DNA of 64,000 nt from Flavobacterium profundi (lineage in GTDB: Bacteria > Bacteroidota > Bacteroidia > Flavobacteriales > Flavobacteriaceae): NCBI RefSeq assembly GCF_006491645.1, contig NZ_VDCZ01000015.1, positions 29,425-93,424 on the forward strand. The letters run 5' to 3'. Below, piece after piece: positions 15,753 to 24,900 of the stretch (the stretch's first letter is position 1; each line of letters starts with the position of its first letter). The position numbers were made by a program, and so were the translations under genes. Below the pieces are notes generated by a model. That model worked only from the letters and a program-made list of their open reading frames with translations. It was not told the DNA's origin and ran no database searches.

Positions 15753-17576
15753 CTACAAATAAAGTTCTTTTCCGTTTTCGATAAATTCTTCCGACATTTC
15801 TTGCATGCCTTTTTCAGCTGCAGCGGTATCTCTAATTTCTTGAGAAATCTTCATAGAGCAAAATTTGGGACCACACATCGAACAGAAATGGGCTACTTTG
15901 GCACCATCTGCAGGTAAGGTTTCATCATGAAATTCTCTAGCGGTGTCTGGGTCAAGTGCCAAGTTAAATTGGTCTTCCCAACGAAATTCAAATCGGGCTT
16001 TACTCAAAACATTATCTCTATATTGCGCTCCTGGGTGTCCTTTGGCTAAATCGGCCGCATGAGCTGCAATTTTATAGGTAATTACACCGTCTTTAACGTC
16101 TTTTTTATTGGGTAAACCCAAATGCTCTTTTGGTGTTACATAACACAGCATGGCACAACCATACCAACCAATCATAGCGGCTCCAATCGCTGAAGTAATA
16201 TGATCATAACCAGGTGCAATATCGGTTGTTAAGGGGCCTAAAGTGTAGAAAGGAGCTTCGGAACAATGCTCTAATTGTTTGTCCATATTTTCTTTTATCA
16301 TATGCATGGGTACGTGACCCGGACCTTCAATAAAGACTTGAACATCATGTTTCCAAGCTATTTTAGTCAATTCGCCTAACGTTTCTAATTCAGCAAACTG
16401 AGCGGCATCATTCGCATCAGCAATTGAACCCGGACGTAAACCATCTCCCAAAGAAAAAGCAACATCATATTGTTTCATGATTTCACAAATTTCTTCAAAA
16501 TGGGTATATAAAAAGTTTTCTTGATGATGGTACAAACACCATTTTGCCATGATAGAACCTCCACGAGAAACAATACCCGTTACCCGATTCGCAGTAAGGT
16601 GAATATAACGTAGTAAAACACCTGCATGAATGGTAAAATACGATACTCCTTGTTCTGCTTGTTCGATTAAAGTATCTCTGAATATTTCCCAGGTTAAATC
16701 TTCAGCCACGCCTTTTACTTTTTCTAAAGCTTGATAAATAGGTACTGTTCCAATGGGTACAGGAGAATTGCGAATAATCCATTCTCTGGTTTCATGAATG
16801 TTTTTACCTGTGGAAAGATCCATAATGGTATCAGCACCCCAACGACATGCCCAAACCGCTTTTTCAACTTCTTCTTCTATACTAGAAGTGACCGCACTGT
16901 TTCCGATATTGGCATTAATTTTTACCAAGAAGTTTCTTCCTATAATCATAGGCTCACTTTCTGGATGATTGATATTGTTTGGAATAATAGCACGACCTGC
17001 AGCTACTTCACTGCGAACAAATTCGGGAGTAATCTTGTTTTTAGGCGTATTGGCACCAAAACTTTCACCTGCATGTTGGCATTGCATCGCTTTGGTTTGG
17101 TTTTCTTGTTGTTCAATACGTTGGTTTTCGCGAATCGCAATATATTCCATTTCTGGAGTAATGATGCCTTTTTTAGCATAGTACAGTTGGGTTACATTGG
17201 CTCCTTTTTTGGCACGCATGGGTTTGTGTAAGAACTCGAAACGCAAATGGTCTAGTTCTGGGTTGTATAAGCGTTCTTTACCATATTCAGAAGAAATTTC
17301 CGCTAATTCTTCCACATCACCACGGTCTAAAATCCATTGTTCGCGTAAACGTGGCAATCCTTTTTTAACATCGATTGCTACGTTGGTATCGGTATAAGGG
17401 CCTGAAGTATCATAAACGGTAATGGGTGGATTTTTTTCCACACCACCTTTGGCTAATTTGGTATCAGACAAGGTAATTTCGCGCATGGCAACTTTTATAG
17501 GATGTAATTGTCCCTCGATGTATACTTTTTTAGAGTTGGGAAAAGGAGTACGTGATATTTTTTCTTCGTTTGTCAT
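15753..17576 (-). CDS. thiC: phosphomethylpyrimidine synthase ThiC
   Basis: ThiC rearranges aminoimidazole ribotide into HMP-P by radical SAM chemistry, the committed pyrimidine step. The 607-residue protein has normal length and ends with the unusual C-terminal cluster motif CSMCGPKFC (CxxCxxxxC). Other hallmarks are MDLSTGKNIHETREWIIRNS, SYFTIHAGVL, FSLGDGLRPGSIADAND and FIEGPGHVPMHMI. It follows thiS by 42 bases. Confidence 0.97.
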   Translation of the reverse strand: MTNEEKISRTPFPNSKKVYIEGQLHPIKVAMREITLSDTKLAKGGVEKNPPITVYDTSGPYTDTNVAIDVKKGLPRLREQWILDRGDVEELAEISSEYGKERLYNPELDHLRFEFLHKPMRAKKGANVTQLYYAKKGIITPEMEYIAIRENQRIEQQENQTKAMQCQHAGESFGANTPKNKITPEFVRSEVAAGRAIIPNNINHPESEPMIIGRNFLVKINANIGNSAVTSSIEEEVEKAVWACRWGADTIMDLSTGKNIHETREWIIRNSPVPIGTVPIYQALEKVKGVAEDLTWEIFRDTLIEQAEQGVSYFTIHAGVLLRYIHLTANRVTGIVSRGGSIMAKWCLYHHQENFLYTHFEEICEIMKQYDVAFSLGDGLRPGSIADANDAAQFAELETLGELTKIAWKHDVQVFIEGPGHVPMHMIKENMDKQLEHCSEAPFYTLGPLTTDIAPGYDHITSAIGAAMIGWYGCAMLCYVTPKEHLGLPNKKDVKDGVITYKIAAHAADLAKGHPGAQYRDNVLSKARFEFRWEDQFNLALDPDTAREFHDETLPADGAKVAHFCSMCGPKFCSMKISQEIRDTAAAEKGMQEMSEEFIENGKELYL

Positions 17577-17618
17577 AATTTATTTAGTTGAAAAGATTAA
17601 AAGATTGAAATAACGCTA

Positions 17619-17825
17619 TTAACCACCTTGTGTTGCAGTAATAATTAGAATTGTATCTGTTGGAGAAAGAAAATAATGTTCCCATTGATTTTTGGGTACC
17701 ACCATTTCGTTTACGGCAATAGCAATGCCATTTTGTTTTGTGGGAAGTTCGACATCGATTAATTGTTGAATAGTAATCGATTGGCAATCGAAGGTTTTGT
17801 TTTTGTCGTTGATTTTTAATTCCAT
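17619..17825 (-). CDS. thiS: sulfur carrier protein ThiS
   Basis: A 68-residue ubiquitin-like protein ending in Gly-Gly (TATQGG), the terminus that ThiF adenylates and that carries the thiocarboxylate for ThiG. It includes NGIAIAVNEMVVPKNQW, typical of the family. It is the first gene behind the TPP riboswitch. Its start codon lies in the base of a hairpin, so its translation is probably the regulated step. Confidence 0.92.
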   Translation of the reverse strand: MELKINDKNKTFDCQSITIQQLIDVELPTKQNGIAIAVNEMVVPKNQWEHYFLSPTDTILIITATQGG

Positions 17826-17864
17826 TCCTGAGATATTTTAGTATATAGGTATACTTTAGGAATG
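17823..17864 (-). promoter_or_regulatory. hairpin covering the thiS start codon (riboswitch expression platform)
   Basis: On the plus strand CATTCCT (17823-17829, which contains the start codon complement) pairs with AGGAATG (17858-17864). Inside lies a perfect 6-bp hairpin, AGTATA (17840-17845) with TATACT (17850-17855). In the mRNA this stem sequesters the AGGA and AUG of thiS. A further stem, GGTACA with TGTACC, lies between it and the aptamer. Confidence 0.6.
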
Positions 17865-17906
17865 GCTATAACGGTACAAAAATATGTACCAAGAAGTCAT
17901 CTTACT

Positions 17907-17980
17907 TTTCCCTACGCTAGTATGAACTAGATCAGGTTCAGAGGGTAAAATCTCAGCCTGTAACATTACAGACACCCCTA
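17907..17980 (-). ncRNA. TPP riboswitch (thi-box) of the thiamin operon
   Basis: Read on the minus strand the segment contains the thi-box blocks in order: GGGGTGTC, CAGGCTGAGAT, ACCCTCTGAACCTGATC, TTCATACTAGCGTAGGGA. These are the conserved pyrimidine-sensing and pyrophosphate-sensing helices of the TPP aptamer. It lies 82 bases upstream of thiS, so TPP should repress the whole operon. Confidence 0.95.
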
Positions 17981-17990
17981 AAGTGTGAAA

Positions 17991-17998
17991 CAAATGTA
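17991..17998 (-). promoter_or_regulatory. thi operon promoter, -7 element
   Basis: TACATTTG on the minus strand, an exact TAnnTTTG match, lies 10 bases before the aptamer, so the transcript would begin almost at the riboswitch. No clear TTG at the usual distance was found. Confidence 0.6.
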
Positions 17999-18062
17999 GT
18001 GAAATGAAATGAAAAAAAACTGGAAAACAAAATAAAATAACAAAATAGCAGCAAGAGGTGTT

Positions 18063-18578
18063 TTAAGATTCTAAAAAGTCTAGGAATTCATTTTGAATTA
18101 AATAATGAATTGTTTTTTCCGAGATTATATAATATTGTTGCTTTATTTTTACTATATCTTTAGAGTGTACAAATTGGTTTAATGATTCGACATTTAAATT
18201 GTTCGTAATTAAATAAAAATTATATTTTTCTAAAAGTAATTGTTCTATATGTTTTATTATACCATAACTGCTACCATAATCTCTAGACATACTACTGATA
18301 CTTACCGAACATATGGGGCTTTTTATTTGAGTTGTAATTTTTTTCCACAATTGTTCTGAATAGCCATAATTTTTTAGTTCGTTATTGTATTCTATATAAA
18401 AATTATCATAAATATAAACTTCTTTACCGTGAATGGTTGTTCCTTTGCTTATTGAAAATTCGCAATTTGATGTGGAACGAGATACAATTTCTTTATTAAA
18501 ATTTAGATCAGAAAAAAAAGCACTCTCATTTGCTATTTTCTTGTTGCATATGATTAAAGTTGCACTAAATCCCGACAT
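18063..18578 (-). CDS. hypothetical protein
   Basis: A 171-residue protein with no recognised family, signal peptide or membrane helix. It is rich in Ile, Asn, Ser and Tyr and begins MSGFSATLIICNKK. It stands alone between the thi operon promoter and the second repeat array. Its AT-rich composition and position beside the array resemble the immunity-like gene at locus 1, so it may be an accessory gene. Its function is unknown. Confidence 0.55.
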   Translation of the reverse strand: MSGFSATLIICNKKIANESAFFSDLNFNKEIVSRSTSNCEFSISKGTTIHGKEVYIYDNFYIEYNNELKNYGYSEQLWKKITTQIKSPICSVSISSMSRDYGSSYGIIKHIEQLLLEKYNFYLITNNLNVESLNQFVHSKDIVKIKQQYYIISEKTIHYLIQNEFLDFLES

Positions 18579-18678
18579 AGTTATTTATTTGATGATGAGT
18601 ATAAATCCCAATTAATGCTAAAGATTCTAACAAATCTAATAATATTCATTTAATTATAATAGAGTTGCCAATTAATAT

Positions 18679-18932
18679 ACAAGTGCAATAGAGCATCCTC
18701 CTACAGTATTTTTCAAATATACAAGTGTAATAGAGCATCCTCCTACAGTATTTTTGAAATTTACAAGTGTAATATAGCATCCTCCTATAGTATTTTTGAA
18801 ATATACAAGTGCAACAAGGCATCCTCCTATAGTAAGTGATACTAATTGCAAGTGTAATAGAGCAGGTTGCTATAGTATGTAATACTAATTACAAGTGTAG
18901 TAATGTAGGTTACTTTAGTATTTGGATAAAAA
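18679..18932 (+). repeat. 42/43-bp imperfect tandem repeat array, locus 2
   Basis: Contiguous units at 18679-18720, 18721-18762, 18763-18804 (42 bp each), 18805-18847 and 18848-18890 (43 bp each), and a diverged last unit from 18891. Consensus start is ACAAGTGNAATAGAGCATCC with the core CTCCTACAGTATTTTT. The array is plainly related to the one at 4019-4262, with the same polarity, the same shift from 42 to 43 bp in late units and the same final unit (ACAAGTGTAGTA-TGTAGGTTAC). It fills a 458-base gap; the remainder is AT-rich with no gene visible. Confidence 0.85.
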
Positions 18933-18971
18933 AATACCTTTAAAATGTGTTTGTAAGATTGTTTTTTAAAC

Positions 18972-19001
18972 AACAAAAGTCACTTCATTGTGACTTTTGT
19001 T
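18972..19001 (-). terminator. terminator of the FG-GAP gene, next to repeat array 2
   Basis: A perfect 12-bp stem (AACAAAAGTCAC with GTGACTTTTGTT) and 6-base loop, 35 bases downstream of the minus-strand FG-GAP gene. It is symmetrical enough to act in both directions and corresponds to the hairpin beside array 1. Confidence 0.8.
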
Positions 19002-19036
19002 ATCGCTTTTATGGTATATAAGTTATTGTATTTCTT

Positions 19037-21040
19037 TTAGTTTTTAATTATTTTTTTAGAGGTGTTTCCTAAGTCTGTTGCAACAGTTAAAAAGTACATT
19101 CCTTTTGTTAAGTTAGTTATATCTACTATATTATTTCCATTTACGAATGTTCCCTTTTGAATTACTTGACCGTTTACGGTAATTAACTCATAGGTTGCCT
19201 CGGTAGTAAGATCTACGTTAAGGAAAGCAGAAGTTGGATTCGGATAAATAGCGGTTTCCGAGAGCAAGTGATCTTCAGTATCTAAAACATCATTTAAGCC
19301 GTATATTTGGGTTCGATTGCCAGAAGCATCCTCTAGAAACAAATAGATGTCAAAAGGGGTGTTTTCAGATAAAGGTGAGATACTATGGGTAACGTTTGTA
19401 TTTTGAGTATTCATGGCAAAGTTACCACTTGCAACGGCTCCAGTTCCAGTAAGGATAGTGTTGTAGTTAACGGATGGTGAACTGTGATACCATGGAAAAA
19501 TTGCATAATGAATGGTTCCCGTTTCTGGACCATTTACTACTAAATTAATTGAAGTAGGTGTCCCGTTTTCTGTTTGAGGATAACCTGAATTTAAAGGCAT
19601 AACATAATGATCTCCTCCGAAAATTACATATGATTTTCCTATTGCTGTGCTTGGTGTATAAGGACTACCCACAACAAAATCGGCTATTCCATCTCCATTG
19701 ATGTCTCCATTTCCACTAACAGGACGCGCAATATTGCTAGGGTTTAATCCATTTATTATAAATCCATTTATTCCGTTTAAGGTTGATTCGTTCATTGGGT
19801 TTGGAAAACCGTTTGCAGTACCAAAAACAATATAAGCTTTACCGTTATTTCCATATACCGAAATGAAATCATCAATGCCATCTAAATTGATATCACCTAT
19901 ACCCGCAGATGTTAATGTTCCTGGAAGTGTGAAACCCTCAGTTCCATTTAGGCTACTTTGAGGAAAATGAGATGGAAAAGGAGTAGTCCTTCCGAATATT
20001 GCATTTGTTTCTGAGAAAAAATCATCAATTCCATCATGGTTAATATCACCTAAAGGGCCTACAAAGGTTAGAAAATTACCACCATTGTTATCAATACTAA
20101 ATCCATCGGTTCCATTTAAAGAGATGAGGTCTACTAAAGGAGAAAAAGGAGATCCTTTACCAAAAAGACAATAACTAACGGCAGGATTGCTGGAATCCCA
20201 ATTGCCAATAAGAATGTCTTGATAACCGTCATTATTGATGTCTCCAGCAGCACCAACATTGTAAGAAGGTCTATCGCCTGGAAAACTACTTGTTTTAAAC
20301 CCTTTAGTACCATCTAACCAAGAAGAACTAATTGATGTAGGGAAGTTATTGGAACGTCCAAAAATAATCCAAGCTTGTCCAGACCAATGTGGTGTAGCAA
20401 TAATAAAATCGTTAATTCCATCTCCATTCACATCACCTAAACCAGCAATTTGATTACTTCCAGGGGTGTCGATTAAAAAGCCATTAGTACCATTAATGTC
20501 ATTAATAGTAAGTACCGCAGGAAAAGATGTTTTTCCATAAATGACCATATCATCTGGAGAAGTACTACTCGAACCAATTATTAGATCATCAATTCCATCT
20601 CCATTAATATCGCCTACACCTGCTATTGTTGCCCCACGTCTTTCATCATAGGCAATACCATTAACTATAAATCCATTCGTTCCGTCTAAAGTAGTTAAAT
20701 CAAATGGATTTGGATAAGGAGTACTCGATCCAAAAATAATATAAGCAGCACCTGCATATTGTAAACCATTTGCAGTTGCAATTTCAGAACCGAATGCCAT
20801 ATCTTCTAACCCATCGTTGTTGATATCTCCGATAAATTGACTCTCTGCTCCAAACTGCAAATCGGTTGGAAGTCCAGAGACTTCAAATCCATTAGCGCCA
20901 TTTAACGAGTTGAGGTTAAAAGTAGCAGGATACAATTGGTTTTGTGCAGTTATTTCGTAAATAGGACTGAAAAAACAACTTACAAAAAGTAGAAAGGTAT
21001 AATTTGTTTTTTTTAAAATCTTGATTTTTAGGTTTTTCAT
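19037..21040 (-). CDS. FG-GAP/VCBS repeat secreted protein with T9SS sorting domain
   Basis: A 667-residue cell-surface or secreted protein. A signal peptide ends near residue 33. Seven FG-GAP-type repeats each carry a Ca-binding-like loop (for example GDINGDGIDDLIIG, GDVNGDGINDFIIA, GDINLDGIDDFISV), consistent with an integrin-alpha-like beta-propeller. A short domain of about 90 residues follows, then a type A T9SS C-terminal signal beginning AIYPNPTSAFLNVDL and ending TSKKIIKN. It would be exported by Sec and then T9SS. No adjacent partner is evident. An adhesive role is plausible but not shown. Confidence 0.85.
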   Translation of the reverse strand: MKNLKIKILKKTNYTFLLFVSCFFSPIYEITAQNQLYPATFNLNSLNGANGFEVSGLPTDLQFGAESQFIGDINNDGLEDMAFGSEIATANGLQYAGAAYIIFGSSTPYPNPFDLTTLDGTNGFIVNGIAYDERRGATIAGVGDINGDGIDDLIIGSSSTSPDDMVIYGKTSFPAVLTINDINGTNGFLIDTPGSNQIAGLGDVNGDGINDFIIATPHWSGQAWIIFGRSNNFPTSISSSWLDGTKGFKTSSFPGDRPSYNVGAAGDINNDGYQDILIGNWDSSNPAVSYCLFGKGSPFSPLVDLISLNGTDGFSIDNNGGNFLTFVGPLGDINHDGIDDFFSETNAIFGRTTPFPSHFPQSSLNGTEGFTLPGTLTSAGIGDINLDGIDDFISVYGNNGKAYIVFGTANGFPNPMNESTLNGINGFIINGLNPSNIARPVSGNGDINGDGIADFVVGSPYTPSTAIGKSYVIFGGDHYVMPLNSGYPQTENGTPTSINLVVNGPETGTIHYAIFPWYHSSPSVNYNTILTGTGAVASGNFAMNTQNTNVTHSISPLSENTPFDIYLFLEDASGNRTQIYGLNDVLDTEDHLLSETAIYPNPTSAFLNVDLTTEATYELITVNGQVIQKGTFVNGNNIVDITNLTKGMYFLTVATDLGNTSKKIIKN

Positions 21041-21047
21041 GATAACT

Positions 21048-21075
21048 ATTTGTTTCTAATTTTGAAACAAATTTA
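21048..21075 (-). promoter_or_regulatory. inverted repeat overlapping the FG-GAP gene promoter
   Basis: ATTTGTTTC (21048-21056) and GAAACAAAT (21064-21072) are perfect 9-bp arms 7 bases apart, just upstream of the start. A minus-strand TAAATTTG (21068-21075) overlaps the right arm. It could be an operator or a leader hairpin; the -33 box is not evident. Confidence 0.4.
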
Positions 21076-21140
21076 ATTTACCTATGAAATGGCCACATCA
21101 CTAGAAATGATGATATTTCTTGTTTTTAAAAATAACTTTT

Positions 21141-21356
21141 TTAAGAAAGTTTCGGTAAGGTTTTAATATATAAGGCTTCCACTTTTTTTCGTGCCCAATC
21201 AGTTTTTCGTAAGAAAGTTAAACTCGATTTTACAGAAGGGTTTTCATTAAAACATTTAATTTTAATGAGTTCGCCTAAAGTATCAAAACCATAGAAATCG
21301 ACTAATTGTTCTACGATGGTTTGTAAAGTTTTTCCGTGTAAAGGATCGTTACTCAT
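21141..21356 (-). CDS. VF530 (DUF2132) family DNA-binding-like protein
   Basis: A 71-residue protein matching the VF530 family: it begins MSNDPLHGKTLQTIVEQLV, then FYGFDTLGELIKIKCFN and SSLTFLRKTDWARKKVE. The family is small, helical and related to DNA-binding folds by structure, but its role is unknown. It stands between the T9SS gene and tag, transcribed the same way, with no clear operon link. Confidence 0.8.
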   Translation of the reverse strand: MSNDPLHGKTLQTIVEQLVDFYGFDTLGELIKIKCFNENPSVKSSLTFLRKTDWARKKVEALYIKTLPKLS

Positions 21357-21406
21357 TGTTTTTTTGTGCTAAAGTAAATTAAGAATACCAATGTTACAGT
21401 TTGCAA

Positions 21407-21961
21407 CTAGGCTCTGGTAAAACAATCTGCTATATGATCATTTACCATTCCAGTCGCTTGCATGTGTGCATACACTACGGTAGAACCCACAAATTTGAAG
21501 CCTCTTTTTTTCAAATCCTTACTTAATGCATCTGATAAAGGAGTAGTGGCAGGAACCTCTTTTAAGGTTTGTGGTTTGTTGTCGATTGGTTTGCCATCCA
21601 CAAAACCCCAAATGTATTTGGAAAAACTCCCAAATTCCTCTTGAATTTTTATAAAAGCTTGCGCATTAGTTACAGCCGCTTTTATTTTTAGTTTATTTCT
21701 AATGATACCTGTGTCTTGGCAAAGTGCTTCGATTTTTGTTTCATCATATTGCGCTACTTTGGCAAGATTAAAATGGTCAAAAGCCTTTCTAAAATTTTCA
21801 CGTTTGGCTAAGACGGTGTACCAACTTAAGCCGGCTTGAAAGGTTTCTAGAATTAAAAATTCAAATAGTGTAGGGTCGTCATAAACTGGTTTACCCCATT
21901 CGTTATCGTGATAAGCGCGATATAAATCGTCTTTTTCACACCAAGCGCATCTTGTTTTCAT
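21407..21961 (-). CDS. tag: DNA-3-methyladenine glycosylase I
   Basis: Tag removes 3-methyladenine from alkylated DNA in base excision repair. The 184-residue protein has RCAWCEKDDLYRAYHDNEWG at the N-terminus and ends HMQATGMVNDHIADCF. Together these supply the Cys/His ligands of the structural zinc site (Cys5, His18 and the terminal His and Cys). FEFLILETFQAGLSW and NRxK-like motifs match the family. The start overlaps the last base of the TraB/GumN gene stop, so the two are probably cotranscribed. Confidence 0.93.
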   Translation of the reverse strand: MKTRCAWCEKDDLYRAYHDNEWGKPVYDDPTLFEFLILETFQAGLSWYTVLAKRENFRKAFDHFNLAKVAQYDETKIEALCQDTGIIRNKLKIKAAVTNAQAFIKIQEEFGSFSKYIWGFVDGKPIDNKPQTLKEVPATTPLSDALSKDLKKRGFKFVGSTVVYAHMQATGMVNDHIADCFTRA

Positions 21962-24900
21962 TAATAATCGTCGTATAAATAATTAGGAAGATAATCTTCT
22001 TCGTCTTCTTTTTCGTAACTCGCTCTAAAATGATTGCTGTTAAGCGATTCTTTGATGATGGCTTCTAGTTTTGGCTCCACATCTTCCTCTTCATTAATCG
22101 TTCTTGCATAAAAAGTGGTATACGCTTTTGGGTTGATTTTTTTTCCATTCATAAAGAAGGCTATTGTACGAATACTTTTTGAAAAACTAGCGTTGTCTTT
22201 TTCGGTAACCGAATAAAAATAGAAGCCAATTTGTTCTTTATGATAGTCTACAATCTTTTTTTCAATAAATGCAACCGAGTCTGTTGCTTTGATAGTATAG
22301 AAATTATAAAGTGCAGCCAAAGCGATACTATCATTTTCAATTTCAAGAGGTATGTTTTTGTGTGCCAACAATTGCATGGCTATAAAAGCGGTTTTTTTAT
22401 CATTTAAAGCGTTGTTAACTGCTTTTGTTGTGTACATTTTAGTAACAAAGTCTAAACGTAATATTTCAATATTTAATTCGGGTATGTTTAAGGCTTTTAT
22501 TTTTGCAATAAAATCATCTCTGTCTTTATTTTTTGGATATTTATAAATGATGTTTAAGAAGGTAATAATATCTTCAACAGGTGCATTCTCTTCATAATAA
22601 TCTTCTGGATCTTTTTCGTCTTCTTCTAAGATATTGTTGGTTTTCCAACTTTTAGTTCTTTTGTATTCTAGTTTTGCATTGGTTAAAATCATCTTTTGAT
22701 AGGCCTTGAATTTTTTAATGGCTATTAAATCTTTTTCAAGTAAATCAGAACAAAAGTTGAGTAATGGATTTTGATATTCTTTAATACTGTAGAATTGAAA
22801 GATATTAGGGAATAATTCTTTCGCATTTTCGGCATTTTTACTGAAATTATGAAACATATTTGCGATATCGTATCTATTATCGGAAAGCGGTAAATCATAT
22901 TCTAGCAATTGAATGATTTTTTGATAACTTTCTTTCGAATTATGATTGGATAAAGCAATGAGTGTGTTAATTTGAGTTTCAGAATTTGAAGTTTCCGATT
23001 TGTATATTTTTTCCAAATAAGGAATAACCGCGTTGTTTTTTAAGTATCCAATTTTCTTAATTAAATTGTTTTTTGCAAACAATTCACTTTTTTTGAAAGG
23101 ATAGGTATCTATAAATGAAGTGATACTTTCAAAATCCTTTTCAGCAAAATTTAATTTGTAAATAGAACCAAAAGTGTTTTTACGCAAGGTGTCGTTAGTG
23201 CTAGAGGCATCTTCTATGAAGCGTTGTATTTTAGTATCAAAAATGGAATTAGTTTCATTAATTGCTAAAGGTTCAAAACTTGTAAACGCATTTTCAATAA
23301 AGGTGTCATTGTGTTTGTACTCTTTAGGAACTAAAGCTTGTAAAATATAGTATTGGTTCGTATTAAATTCGAGTTTGTATTTTACCGCTTGAGACGCTTT
23401 TTTAGTTGAGACTAAGGCTTCGTAAGTATAAGTGTTTTGTGTTTCACTTTCTTTTTCTTCTAAAAGTATTTTAGGCTCTTCCTCTTCTTTTTGAAACAAA
23501 TTGATCCACTCTGTTACGCCCAATCCTTTTTTGGAATACATATAGGAATTCAACATAGAAGTATCATTGGTTGCATAATCGTCATAGTCGTAATCATCGT
23601 ATTCACCAGATCTACTAAATTGATACATATTGTCTCTTAAACCTAAAACATAATCTTTAAAAAAATGTTTGATAGAATCCAGATTTTGAATCGATTCGTA
23701 TTCGTGAAATTTATGATATTCCAGTGATACGGTCTTGCCGCTTTTCGATTTAAAGGAGTAATCTTTGTACTTTGCTAATAGATTGTTTTTTGGAGCAGCA
23801 TAACTCTCGTTTTTGATATTCAGGAAAAGTTTTTTGTTTTGACTTTCAGGAATATCAATTCTAAAATGAGCAAGTGTATCGGTGTAGGTCACAAAAGTCT
23901 CTTTAGAAAAAGTTGTTTTCAATTCAAACGAATCAAAAAAAGTATTTTTATTTTTTTCGGATGCATTTATGGTGCCCAATAGATAGTATTTATTTCCAGA
24001 AATAAATGATTTTAATTGGATAGGTTTAGTACCAATTTTAGATTCAGAAACAAATGCTTCCCTGTCAAAAAAAGTCTGTGTTGAATCGATATCATGTTGT
24101 AAATAAAATTGATAATGAATTTGTTTGTGTTCAAATTTAGCATTTTCTAAAGTGCGATTGTCTTCTAAATTGCGTTCCATAACAAAATAAAAACTATTGT
24201 CATCTGCCAGATAAGACTGAACGGTGTGACTGTTGTTTTTATTATTGTCGTTTTCACGAATAGTATAGAAGCTAGGTAATGTAATGCTAAATGAAGCATT
24301 TTCAGTCTGAAGTTTTTCCCAATTGGATTGCGTTTTCTTTAATTTAATTTTTTCAAAGACGTCATTTTCAAACAAGGTGGTGTAATTATTTAATCCCGAC
24401 ATGGAAATCATAATAATTTCAAGGGGCGTAATGTAGAAACGATATCTTTGATTGTTCCCTGTTTTTGTTTTATTCTTAATGTCATAATAGGCGATACCAT
24501 CTTTTTCAAAATAGTCTTTTTGTAAAATAGTACCTGGAATGTTTTCGTAAAATAAGCTGTCTAATGACTTAGGATTATAAAGATTGGTATTTGGATTGAT
24601 AAAATAATTATGATTGGTACGAATTACTCGAATAAGTCCGCCATTTGCATAATCTGGTGAACCAATAACACCCTCTTCAGTAATTTCATTTGCTAATAAA
24701 GGGATTTCAATCATTTTATCTGAAGTGGTATAAGGAGAGAAACGTGGAGTTTTGAAATACGTTTCAATCTCTTTTTTCTGTTTTTCCCCTTTTGCTGTTA
24801 ATTGGCTGAAAACGGGTTTAACGGTATAGCCTTTTTGGATTAATAAATTAATAATTCCTTCTTTTCCTGCTAAATGAGCTGCGCCCACAGCAGCAAAAAG

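Noticed and set aside
16731..17231. 166-codon open frame antisense to thiC
   Set aside because: It lies fully within a certain ThiC coding region on the other strand and has no protein features.
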